Source: Tubiluchus corallicola | Lineage: Eukaryota > Priapulida > Priapulimorpha > Priapulimorphida > Tubiluchidae | Assembly: GCA_030141605.1 (NCBI GenBank) | Contig: JAQGDQ010000509.1 | Coordinates: 64,001-95,510 of the forward strand | DNA length: 31,510 nt | Direction: 5' to 3' | Shown here: positions 20,338-29,642 of the stretch, piece after piece | Position numbering within the stretch: position 1 is the stretch's first letter | Layout: each line of letters begins with the position of its first letter | Translations under genes and position numbers: made by a program | The notes under the pieces: model-generated | Told to the model about the DNA's origin: nothing | Databases searched by the model: none | What the model saw: the letters and a program-made list of their open reading frames with translations, nothing else

Positions 20338-22099
20338 CTAATATCCAAGAAATTCTTTTTCAACAGCTGCTGCCATTTCCTCGTCAACTGAACCTAGTGA
20401 TTCATCTGGGTCATCAGAATCTGAAACACGTAAAGAAGATTCTACATTTTCCACGTCACTCTCTCCTCCTTGTAAATCTAATACATCACCGTAATCACCA
20501 GAGCCATCATCTGAATTACTTCTTTTACGCTTATTGCTCCATCCTCGTGGAAACTCTGCGCTTAAACTCTCGGCACTTGATGAACTCGATGGAGGGCCAA
20601 TGACATTCGCATTGTCATCATTACCCTCTAAATCTTCCAAATATTCATCTTCGTCAGAATCTTCGTCAGTTGCATCACTTACTTCACGGTCCATGGATGC
20701 AATCTCTGCAGAAGAGAAACTTAACAATGCATTGTACTCAAAGTGAGGATTCTCTTGACTTGGACCAGAACTAACTTTATCACAGGGCTTTTTACTTTTT
20801 TTTGCCTTCAATTTACATCGCAGTAAAGGACTATCACGTCCTTGTTTCTTTTTTCCGGGTGGAAGAGAAAATAATGTCTCTTCAACCCTTTCCCACCGTT
20901 CGTTACATGACCATAACCAGTCCAAAGTGACAATATGGATGTTTTTACACTTTTGAGCTTGTGAGACTTTCTGAGTTCCCCACTGAGCAGCAATGACATG
21001 AGTTGTTTTTTCGCTTTTTCCTTTGTTTGTTGTATTTTCCAACACAACATCTGACTGAACATTTGCACCAAGATTTTTTGCTACAACATAAGCACGATTC
21101 TTCTCTGGGGTAGCATTAACAGGAATAACGCCACTAAACACTATGTTACAGCCTCTTAACACTTTTCTGCGCACATACGGTACAATGTTTTTCATATCCG
21201 GCACACCTTGTTTCTTCTCTTTTTGCATTTGGTCGTACATATCGTAGAAAGCTTTGTGCAAAATTTTAAGAATATCTTCTAAGTAAAACAGATAATCATC
21301 TTCATCTATAGGATCTACAAGGCAGGGATCTCCTTTTTGCTTATCTGAAGATTCCAACTTTTTCACATCAGAAGTACACTTTTCACTATCAGATACAGTA
21401 ACGGCTGCTGTACTATCAGCCAAGTTATCACCTTCACATTTCTCTTGCAATTGTTCCTTTTCTGCAGCAAGACAGTCATTAGCTATTTGATTTTCTGTTT
21501 TCATTTCACTGAAACTAACCAAGTCCAAGCTTTCACATTTATCTTTTTGAAGTAATGTATCATTGTTACCAACTGTCTTAGTTTTATCAGTAATAAGTTC
21601 ACTCTGAGAAGTTTCAGTTTTACTATCATTTTCACACTTAGACTTTTCTAAATGCAAAACATCTGCAACTTTCTCTGCAACTGGTTTTATGGAATTTGTA
21701 TCGTTATCACTGTCTATTAAAACACCATCAATAGGCCCACTGGAAATCATAATGTCACTACCTTCAACAACAGCACTATAGGTGTCAGTTGTAATAGTAT
21801 CCGAAAGAGGTTTTCCTTTAACAATGCCACCATCACTTGAAGCGACCGGTTCTGTACTAGGGATAATGCTACTCTGGCTTTCACTTGTATTGCTTTTTGT
21901 TTCAACAAAAGCCTCTTTGGTTGTTTTATTTTCACTGCTAGCAAAATGCTTAGTCACAACCATTGCAGTTTCCATGGAACAGATGCTAACATCTTTTATG
22001 TTTGCGCCATTTTCCACAGCAGATTCTACTTGTTCTGCGAGAACATCAACATCATCAAATTGTTCTTCTATTTCTTCGTTATCATTGCCTTTATCAACT
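20338..22099 (-). CDS. CTDP1: CTDP1 terminal exon (linker, BRCT, acidic tail)
   Basis: Acceptor CTTTGTAG lies just above 22099; the first base completes Ser with TC of the previous exon, then VDKGNDNEEIEEQFDDVDVL. 586 complete codons to TAA at 20338-20340. Residues about 265-280 begin DEDDYLFYLEDILKI; BRCT covers about 313-413. The tail has nearly 40 Asp/Glu and the basic patch NKRKRS. An internal GTG at 22017 is not a start. Confidence 0.96.
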
Positions 22100-25000
22100 C
22101 TACAAAGACAAGTGATGATACTAATAGAAGTTACTCTACTGAGTGTCCACTCATTAACAAATTACACTAAGGTATACCAATATTTTGAATTAGACTTTAG
22201 CAAAAAGATTAGATAAACAAATCATTTATAACTGGTATACGGCGCAACGTTCTAGCATTCAATAGCAAGGCTACTTAACGTATTTTGTAGTGGGCTTGCA
22301 TCACAGGAACTTGTGAGTGATTTGGCAGAATTTGGTAAAATCCACAGGCATTTATTGAAAAGTTAACCACTAAATGATCAAATAAGCAGTTATTTTTATT
22401 AGGGGACTTCAATGTGAACTTACTAAATTATTCTTTGCACCAAGACACAGCTAATTTTCTCGATACTATTAATACTAATTATGTCTTTTAACATTGCCAA
22501 TGAGTACAAAAATTTATTCTCCAACAACTTTATAAATTTCTGTTAGCGGATGAGGTTAGACTTCACATCGACTCTATAAAAACTTGTACATTGGATGCCA
22601 GTATAGACACAATCTGCACTGTGCAAGGGAAATTACTGCAGCTACATGAATAAGTTCTAGCAGTAGCAAGAAAAAGTCCTGACTGTGCAAACTTGGATGG
22701 CACTCTAAATCAAGCTTCTAGATTAAACCTGGCAGTACATGCAATGAATTTTAGAAAATAAAATGAGGCAGCGTATTTCTTGCAAAAAATGCAATTTAAA
22801 TGATTATTAGATGTTGAAGCTTTATCACTTTAAAATTTTTAGTCCCTTTCATTTTAAATGGGAGTAATATACTAAATGCTTACGATTCCGGAATCCAATT
22901 TATATCTGCTGTTCCCTTGAAGAAATGGTATGGCTTAACATGTATTAAATTAGGAGTATAACCCCAAACATCTTCACGATCATCGATAATGCATACCATG
23001 CAGTCACCGCAAGGAAATAAGCCTCTGTAAATAATAAAGGCTAATGCAATAAACAACGAACAAACATTGAAACAATGTGGGAATTCATTTTATTTTGCAA
23101 ACAGACAAATTCTGTTAATCACCACTAACTAACATACAGTCAAACCTCTTTATACCACCCATTTTGGGACCGGAATAAAGTTGGTGTTATAGGGAATTTG
23201 TCGTTATAACGAGAGGTGTTAAATTCTGCCATAGACAAATCACAAAATGAGTATACGCAGATTAGAGTCCTCAATTCTTGCTCTAAAGGTTAATGAATTA
23301 AAAGAATATTGTTCAATTAATCATTTGTGAATTAATGACTCACTCAAAATCAATCTTTATTAAGAACTTTTTGTTTGCATAATAAACATGTCCTGTACTC
23401 AGTTACATATATAAAAGACTGTAGACCAACTGCTCCATTAAACATGTTTTATGTCAAAAAAGGTCAAGCCATAACTGCAGATTTCTTGCTGGAATATACT
23501 TGAATAATTTTAATAAACAAGCAAATATCACCCTTCTTGCTGGAGAAAAAAAGCCATGTGTTTTATTGTCAGTTTCTATTATGACTATGTGCCAGTGCAT
23601 GGTGCATTTATTGTGATTTTACAATGAAGGTACAGCTTGCAAGCAGTCAAATTGTGATCACATGCATTCTTCTGTACAACACATGACATCTAACCAGTGT
23701 CTATGACTCAGCTAGACATATAGCAGCCTCGTATTGGCATTAGTTGAGAGACTTGAGCCTGCTGGTGGTATTTCGCTATTGAACACATATTAATTTGCCT
23801 GGTGGATGGCGGTATAGCGGTTTTTTTACATACAGTTGAATATAGCCGTTTCGTTCCTGGCCATTTTGCATGTGGTAAATGTGTTTGGTGGTATAAGAGT
23901 GGGGGGGGGGTATAATGAGGTCTGACTGTAAAAAACCATACTAATCTGCAAATTTATTTGACTAATGTAGTTCAAGCACAAAAATAAATTGCAATAATCA
24001 TTGTCATCGTCATTTTCACCACCATTACTGCTGGAAGTTTTCTGCCATTTAAATCTTTGTTACTTTGATTTTTTAACGTTGATCAAATACCTTTAAAAGA
24101 GATAAATAAAGACGTAAGACAACCGCCCAGTCAGCATCTCATCTTAGAGGATTGGTCTTGCTAATGAGTCAGATTCGAGTCTTACCATGATTGTTCACAT
24201 TAAATAAGCTCTACTGTTGACAGATCTAAACAATGACATAAAAAGTGGAGTTAATGTGCACTAGCAGATGTCCTTGTGGTTTTCCTTTTTTTGATGTATA
24301 AATGTCACAGAACACTAAGTGAATTTGGGAAAGAATATAACTATACACCTTTTTTCAGCCAAGTTGTTTTATCTAATTTAGACTTACAGGTTCATAAATA
24401 CTTCTGATACTAAATCCTAGCTTTAAAGGAATAATGAAACTAAAAACTAAAACTGAAAAACCAACAAAACAAGTAACCAATAAATGCAAAAAAACAACAC
24501 AGAAAACAGAACTTAACTAAGTGATACAACATTTGAAATTAAAATTATTATTCACTTGATGCTAGCAGTTTTGGAAAATGGGTCAAAGCACTCGTCTCGA
24601 GAAAGAATTCGATGATGGAACAGCCTATTCTCTGGATCCAGTATTCTAGCAACTGTGTGAGCATACAATCGTGCACCAAATGTACAAATATGCAACTCAT
24701 AAAGCTCGCTGACATTACGAAGAAAGGTTATGGCATTTGGCCGTATTCGAGTATGGTACCATAAATTCTGACTCCACAGAGTGAAATGGTATACATCCTA
24801 AAACAAGAAATTGCCTTGATCAAGTACAACACACCTAGAATCATATTCTACACATAAAAACTCATACGACATTAAAATTTTACTTTGTTCTTAAGTTAAA
24901 CAAAAAAATGACTGTACTGATGAACAAGGTGATAAAAAATGTCACAGGCTGGCTTTTCCTTTTCAAAAACTTACTGGGAATCCAAGACATGTAAGCTACA

Positions 25001-28000
25001 GTTTTCATAACTGTGCATTTCATAATGCAGACGGAATAATATTAAATGCTTGCCAAACCCTGCAAAAGCATTTTGCACATTAACCCAAAAGTTTATCGTG
25101 TTTTTCTTGTAGTATTAGGAGTATCACAAAGGCTCTAATTAAGACTTCAAAAAGATGGCAGCCAGTATGGTAAAATAATTGCTCATTTTAACCTAAAACC
25201 ATCAAACTCTGGACAGTGTTAGAAACTATTAAGGTGATTCATTTTGGTTATGGAATCAATTAAAAGTCGTCAAAACGGCTGCAATTTTCACGATGGCCAA
25301 CAATATGGCTGTTTCTAGCTTATAAGTTATTAGAACAAACAGTATGATGATTTCGGTTGATTAAAAATAGGTTTTCTAGGTCAAGAAATCTAGATCTAAT
25401 GCTTAATTGCCCCTATAACATCACTCTCTTTCGAGATGGCTGCCAGTGTTGTACAAAATGACAGAATTATTTGTTCTGTCCATGAAACTTTGCATGGTGC
25501 TAGAACTCCCAAAGGTAATTATGATTATGTACTCTTTCTGTAGTCAAAGAAAAGTCACCTAATACGGCCACAAATTTTAAAATGGCTAGCAAGATGGCTA
25601 TTGCTAGATTATAAAGCCCACATATTAGCTATAAGAGCAGATAGGATGTTAATTTCGATGTTTAAATATAGGTTTTCAAGCTCAATAAATCCATATTTGA
25701 TGCTAAAGTGTGCTCTTATAACATTGACTCATTTAGGATTTCAAGGTGGCTGCAAAGATGGCTGCAAATACTTGTGTTCTATGTAATGTATTGGCCATAT
25801 TGCAGGCTCGAATCCAGGTAGGATGATTTTTAGTGCCTAAATAAGTTTTAAAAATAACATTAATAAATAGGTTTTAATAACCTATCATTATTATTATTAC
25901 AAATAATAATAGATAAGTTTTTAATGATAACATTACTTCTAAACATTCACCACCACAAAATATTAAGAATAGTTAGGAAAATAAAAATTACCTTAATATT
26001 AGGTGCAACATTATCATTTGTGGTGTGAATAACAGTCTGATCAAGATCAACCACTAGTGCTAATTTGCGTGTTCGTAGCAAACGTGCCTCATCTTCTTTA
26101 CCAAGACACTGTGCTTCCTATTTAGTAACAAAGTACAATACGATTAACACATGCAAGTAATGTCAACTGTTCCTCATAAAAATTTCAATGAACTTAATTT
26201 AAGTTAAGCTTAGAAAGAAATATGATTTAAGACCAGAAATTTGGTTTAGTTAAATTTTACTGTATAGTTAAGCTGATTCATCCCTAACTAAAGACATATA
26301 GTGATGTAGGAAATGCACTGTAACGGCTTGGTTTCAAGTTGCATATAACTTTAACAGTAGGAAATCTTAGCTTTTGCGTGGGTGGTGTGCTGCTCCATGA
26401 AAAACACTTAAAACATTTCTTTAAATAATGTATTGGATACAATATAACAGATTCATAATTATGTGTGTACGCTATTTTTCAGTTTGCCCTTCATACAGAC
26501 TACAAAACACAAAACACCAAGAAACTATATTAACTATGTAACATGAAAAAGTTTCATGAACTATAAAATTTTATTTAAATGTTTAAGGCAAAACAATGAA
26601 TCATCATGGTCTGAATACCTGCCATTAGTTTAGCTGGGCAAATTATTACTGGTGTAATAACCATACAATGATCTGGTTTAAGTAGTGGGCTTCATTTATA
26701 GAGTGCAAGCGAGCATAGTAAATAAGATTTAGTGCTCAAATTAAGGTTAAAAAATCAGATTAGAAACGACACATGCAATGTAAAGTGAAAAGTAAAAAAA
26801 TTAGTGTCGTTAAAATGAAACATCGCTGAGCGAGGCATTGTTAAGGCAAAAACCTAACCCAATCTTAAACTGCAGGTCAAAACAATCTACTCCTTAAAAT
26901 ATTGAAAGGCAACAAACTATTTTTTCAAAGATGACTTATTTGAAAGAATTATTACCACACAACGCAATTTCGCGTTCGCGCCACTAGTTCTTCACTGCTG
27001 CATGCATTTCACCATTCACCAACTAATTAGATGGGCACTAGCACCTGCATTTTGGAAACGCATTACTCAAAAACAGGTGTTGTACCGCTCAGTTCAAATG
27101 TGTTAGTTTCTGATGAACTACGCACGTTCGACAGCTCATGCATCAACACAGCGGTAAATTTGAAATTTGAATTTTTATCTTAGAACATGCCTAGTTCTGG
27201 TACAACACACAGAAATGTCTTATAGCACTGTGTGTACTTCAATTTTCGCTTTCACAAACACGTGCAATACACTCGTGAAATATTTTTTGCTGCTGAAAAC
27301 TATGTCAGTTTGCGACGTCGTCAATAGTTGGGCTCGCTCACCGTTAATTACGTTTTTAATCTATTATTTAATTATCGGAAACTCTTTTGCAGTACTAATT
27401 GTGTTAAAATGTGTATTTTTTATCATGCTTGAAAATGGGGCAGTATATAAAAAAACATCCTGTGTCCCAAGGACTTACTGTACTAGAGTTTGTTTACAAC
27501 ATTCTTCACGCCACTAATGTGCATCATGAATCATCTACTATTATAGCCTTTATAGCCCTTTACTGACAAATGTGGCTACTATTATTAAACAACCACCACT
27601 GTTACTTGCAAGTGGCCAGAAACTTGAACTATAAGTGCCTTGTACACTTCCTTGTGTTCAATCGTAAGTATAAACAGCAAGTTTATCACAAGAAACTTTC
27701 TGTATGCTCAAGAGGGAAGTCAGATTAGTAAATTAGTATGATACCGGTCACGGGTGGGCACTACTGTTTACTGGTTACGGATTGCCAATTAGCATTACAG
27801 GTTGCGAGCCACAAATTCGCAAACTAGATTGTAGATTTTAAAAGCCTCACTATATATTAAGCCGAATAAACATGAAAACCGTTAAAACTGGACTAAAGAA
27901 GCGACATGGGGAAAAAGTAAAATATATCTGCTTACTGCATTACACAACAAATGCAAAATTTATGCGTCCCTGTATATCTACTCATTACGTCTTATGGGCT

Positions 28001-29642
28001 AGAATACCTAAATTATTTTTTTGGTACTCAAATGCAGATCTGGCTTACAAATGATAATTACAATTATAATTTAGGATAAATGCCAAGTGGTTAATTCAAG
28101 TTACTAACCTCTTCGCTAACAACAAGTTCCGGCACACTATGCACCATGGCGATAGATGCTGTGGACAGTTTTTCTGTACCCAAATGCCTGGAAAAGCAAT
28201 TCTGTCTTCAAGCTTAAAAAACTAAATATTTCTTCAGCTAAGGACTAACTTACAAATTTTTTTAATACACACCAATAAGTAAGTAATAATTTATTAATTC
28301 CATAAGTTAAAACTATTACATAGCATTACACATAAAATTTACACACATTTTTATAAAAATACACTCTGCATACATATAAAGCAATAAAATACTCAAGAAA
28401 AGGAGCAGGCAGATGAAGAAAAACATATATTTCTTCACCTTTTAGTTATCATTATTTTATCCCCAAAACTAATTTTTGGCATCACAATCTACAATTATAG
28501 GTTATACTTTACATTACACATTACATGCCACATCTAATATCAAAAATTTAGAATGTTGTGATCAACGCTGTTAATGACCAACTTGTCAAAATTGACACCT
28601 GGCTAAAGGCAAACAAATTAACACTCAATTATCAAAAAACTAAGTTTATTCTCTTTACCAATCACAGAACAAATAATGCTGTAAATAATCTCGGAATTAA
28701 ACTTAACAATATTAACATAGATCGATCAAATGAAATATTCAGGAATCCACATTGATGACAAGAACTCAAACATTCAACACTTAACATATAAAATAAGTAA
28801 AATTGCTGGCATATTCTTTAAACTTAGACACTACTTAGATGTTCCAACACTCAAATTAGTATGCTATCGTCTAGTACTCCCTTATTTAGAGTATGGAATA
28901 CTTACATGGGGATCTGCCAAAAAACTACAATGCAAAATCTTACTGTTTATCAAAATAAAATTGTCAACGCTATTTGCTTTGCTGGTCTCAGAGAGCATGA
29001 AACTCCCTACTATAATCAATTGAAAATTTTAAAAATAACAGATATATATATATATATATATAAGCTAGAATTAGCCAAATTTGTTTTCAAATTTAAAAAT
29101 AATATGCTACCTCAACTGTTTAACGGATACATGAGCAAACCTTATGCTTTACACAATTACCAAACTTGTTTTGCCTCAAATAATAGTATGAGTTTAGCAA
29201 GATATAATACAAACAAAAAGTCCAGTACTCTCTTAAATATCATGCCCATTACCCAATAACAGTCTGTTAAGTATCAGTTATACAAAAGCTGTATAAACTG
29301 CTAGCCCAGCTTAGCTATTTTCTATAGTCTAAATCTGAAGTTAAAAAATTATAACAAATCAATAATTTGCTCCAGGTAATAAATATATAACTCAAGTAAC
29401 GATATTATTATTTTCATTATTCGTTACGTACAATTTGTCTAGCTATGATTACTGAAGTTTGCATTTTGGCAACTGTAAGAAAAATGGTAAAAATGATTAC
29501 ACAGTGATATTCGTTTTGAGGGTTGATTGAGTGTATGCATATTTATCTTAGTGCGCAAGTTACTACTTACTGTCGCAGATCTGCACCACATTCTGCACAC
29601 ATATCCTTGATTACTGTAGGATGGGTGCATGGAACTTGTGAC
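20338..29642 (-). CDS. CTDP1: RNA polymerase II subunit A CTD phosphatase FCP1, 5' truncated
   Basis: Removes phosphate from the heptad repeats of the RNA polymerase II C-terminal domain, recycling the enzyme; nuclear. Minus-strand exons 29571-29642, 28109-28187, 25992-26117, 24556-24797, 22884-23024 and 20338-22099 join in one frame. In order: a Cys/His segment (CTHPTVIKDMCAECGADLR); TASIAMVHSVPELVV; the phosphatase domain with the DxDxT nucleophile motif (LALVVDLDQTVIHTT), LYELHICTFGARLYAHTVAR, RILSRDECFDPFSKT and the second acidic motif VCIIDDREDVW; a Ser/Thr/Glu-rich linker of about 250 residues; a BRCT domain (about 20860-21170, with TLDWLWSCNERWERVEE); and an acidic, Ser-rich tail ending EEMAAAVEKEFLGY, the region that contacts TFIIF in known FCP1. 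The first exon or exons, expected to encode the biotinyl/lipoyl-like N-terminus, were not found in the window. No lesions are visible. Confidence 0.97.
22100..22883 (-). other. CTDP1 intron containing a LINE fragment
   Basis: Between the BRCT exon and the DDRED exon. It carries a plus-strand LINE endonuclease fragment (22384-22545). Nothing else is recognised. Confidence 0.75.
22384..22545 (+). pseudogene. Non-LTR retrotransposon endonuclease fragment
   Basis: Plus-strand reading NKQLFLLGDFNVNLLNY then HQDTANFLDTINTNYVF is the GDFN motif region of APE-type LINE endonucleases. TAA follows, and a frameshifted LPMSTKIYSPTTL matches the next family block (LPTR..S.TLID). It is an isolated, broken fragment antisense to CTDP1; no promoter or reverse transcriptase adjoins it. 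Confidence 0.82.
22884..23024 (-). CDS. CTDP1: CTDP1 exon with second catalytic acidic motif
   Basis: Acceptor TTTACAG above 23024, donor GTAAGC below 22884. Encodes GLFPCGDCMVCIIDDREDVW, then a segment ending INWIPES. The DD pair is the conserved metal-ligand motif of the FCP/SCP phosphatases. Confidence 0.96.
23137..23928. mobile_element. TIR element of a second, pogo-like family
   Basis: CAGTCAAACCTCTTTATACC at 23137 is inverted as GGTATAATGAGGTCTGACTG-type sequence ending at 23928 (about 19 of the first 21 bases agree), with TA flanks at 23135-23136 and 23929-23930. The 792-bp interior has no recognisable transposase. A G10 run at 23901-23910 lies inside the right end. CAGTCAAACCTC termini with TA duplication are usual in Tigger/pogo-type MITEs; orientation is unknown. 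Confidence 0.88.
23931..24555 (-). other. CTDP1 intron remainder
   Basis: Non-coding. A tRNA-like phrase at about 24140-24185 is too weak to call. No other structure recognised. Confidence 0.5.
24556..24797 (-). CDS. CTDP1: CTDP1 exon (phosphatase domain core)
   Basis: Acceptor TTTTAG above 24797 and donor GTGAAT below 24556; starts in phase 0, ends with AA of a Lys codon. Encodes VYHFTLWSQNLWYHTRIRPN, LYELHICTFGARLYAHTVAR, DPENRLFHHRILSRDECFDP, all strongly matching FCP1. Confidence 0.96.
24798..25991 (-). other. CTDP1 intron with degenerate tandem repeat
   Basis: Contains the 25154-25790 repeat array. The rest is AT-rich and unrecognised. A tRNA B-box-like phrase (GGCTCGAATCC, 25806-25816) follows the array, without a convincing A box. 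Confidence 0.6.
25154..25790. repeat. Degenerate tandem repeat, period about 281-310 bp
   Basis: The phrase GATGGC(A/T)GCCAG occurs at 25154 and 25435 and a variant (GGTGGCTGCAAAG) at 25745. Between them matching blocks recur in order: AACGGCTGCAATTTTCACGA against TACGGCCACAAATTTTAAAA, ATATGGCTGTTTCTAGCTTA against AGATGGCTATTGCTAGATTA, and AATAGGTTTTCTAGGTCAAG against TATAGGTTTTCAAGCTCAAT. About two full units plus ends. Confidence 0.8.
25992..26117 (-). CDS. CTDP1: CTDP1 exon with DxDxT nucleophile motif
   Basis: Acceptor CTAAATAG above 26117, donor GTAATT below 25992; 42 codons in phase 0 at both ends. Encodes EAQCLGKEDEARLLRTRKLA and LVVDLDQTVIHTT; the first Asp is the expected phospho-acceptor, the second the general acid. 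Confidence 0.97.
26118..28108 (-). other. CTDP1 intron, about 2 kb
   Basis: Holds copy B of the dispersed repeat (27018-27180). Open frames 27167-27517 and 27872-28054 on the plus strand lack any domain. No other feature recognised. Confidence 0.6.
27018..27180. repeat. Degenerate dispersed repeat, copy B
   Basis: Same orientation as 4670-4860, sharing CTAATTAGATGGG, TAGCACCTGCAT, the GGTG.TGT.CC.CTCA block, TTCGA.AGCTCATGC and the terminal TTTGAATTTT. Unknown family. Confidence 0.65.
28109..28187 (-). CDS. CTDP1: CTDP1 exon (LSTASIAMVHSVPELVV)
   Basis: Acceptor TTTTCCAG above 28187, donor GTTAGT below 28109. The first G completes Gln with CA from the upstream exon; then HLGTEKLSTASIAMVHSVPE and LVVSEE. 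The MVHSVPEL block is an FCP1 signature. Confidence 0.96.
28555..29265 (+). pseudogene. Non-LTR retrotransposon reverse transcriptase, C-terminal fragment
   Basis: Antisense to CTDP1. Three frame segments follow one another: 28558-28740 (WLKANKLTLNYQKTKFILF), about 28735-28915 (YSGIHIDDKNSN, IFFKLRHYLDVPTLKLVCY, LPYLEYGILTWGSA) and about 28920-29259 (VYQNKIVNAICFAGLREHET, NQLKILKITDIY, FVFKFKNNMLPQLFNGY). This is the thumb and C-terminal region of CR1/Jockey-type LINE reverse transcriptases. At least two frameshifts have broken it. The catalytic FADD-type box is upstream of the fragment and not present. A TA microsatellite (29041-29062) lies within the last segment. Confidence 0.88.
29041..29062. 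repeat. (TA)n microsatellite inside the LINE fragment
   Basis: About ten TA units, reading IYIYIYK in the LINE frame where family members have a single short Tyr-Lys step, so it looks like an expansion within former coding sequence. Confidence 0.85.
29571..29642 (-). CDS. CTDP1: CTDP1 most 5' exon seen (Cys/His segment)
   Basis: Acceptor GTCAG above 29642 (TTGTCAG), donor GTAAGT below 29571. The first base completes a split codon, so at least one coding exon lies further upstream. Encodes SQVPCTHPTVIKDMCAECGA then DLR and CA of a Gln codon. The CTHP...CAEC arrangement matches the segment just before the FCP1 phosphatase domain. Confidence 0.93.

Larger units (their letters stand above)
28188..29570 (-). 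other. CTDP1 intron containing a LINE reverse-transcriptase remnant
   Basis: Most of the intron (28555-29265) is a plus-strand LINE fragment. The flanks are AT-rich and unrecognised. Confidence 0.8.

Noticed and set aside
20331-22216. Several plus-strand open frames opposite the CTDP1 last exon
   Set aside because: They are antisense shadows of a long acidic, Ser-rich coding exon.
24130-24190. tRNA-like stretch with TTAGAGGATTGGTCTTGCTA and AGATTCGAGTCTTA
   Set aside because: The B-box resemblance is fair, but the acceptor and anticodon stems do not pair and the A-box is poor.
25800-25820. GGCTCGAATCC B-box-like phrase
   Set aside because: No A-box at the correct distance; probably chance at the end of the tandem repeat.
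27167-27517. 116-codon plus-strand open frame in a CTDP1 intron
   Set aside because: No domain and no splice continuity; it begins inside the repeat copy.
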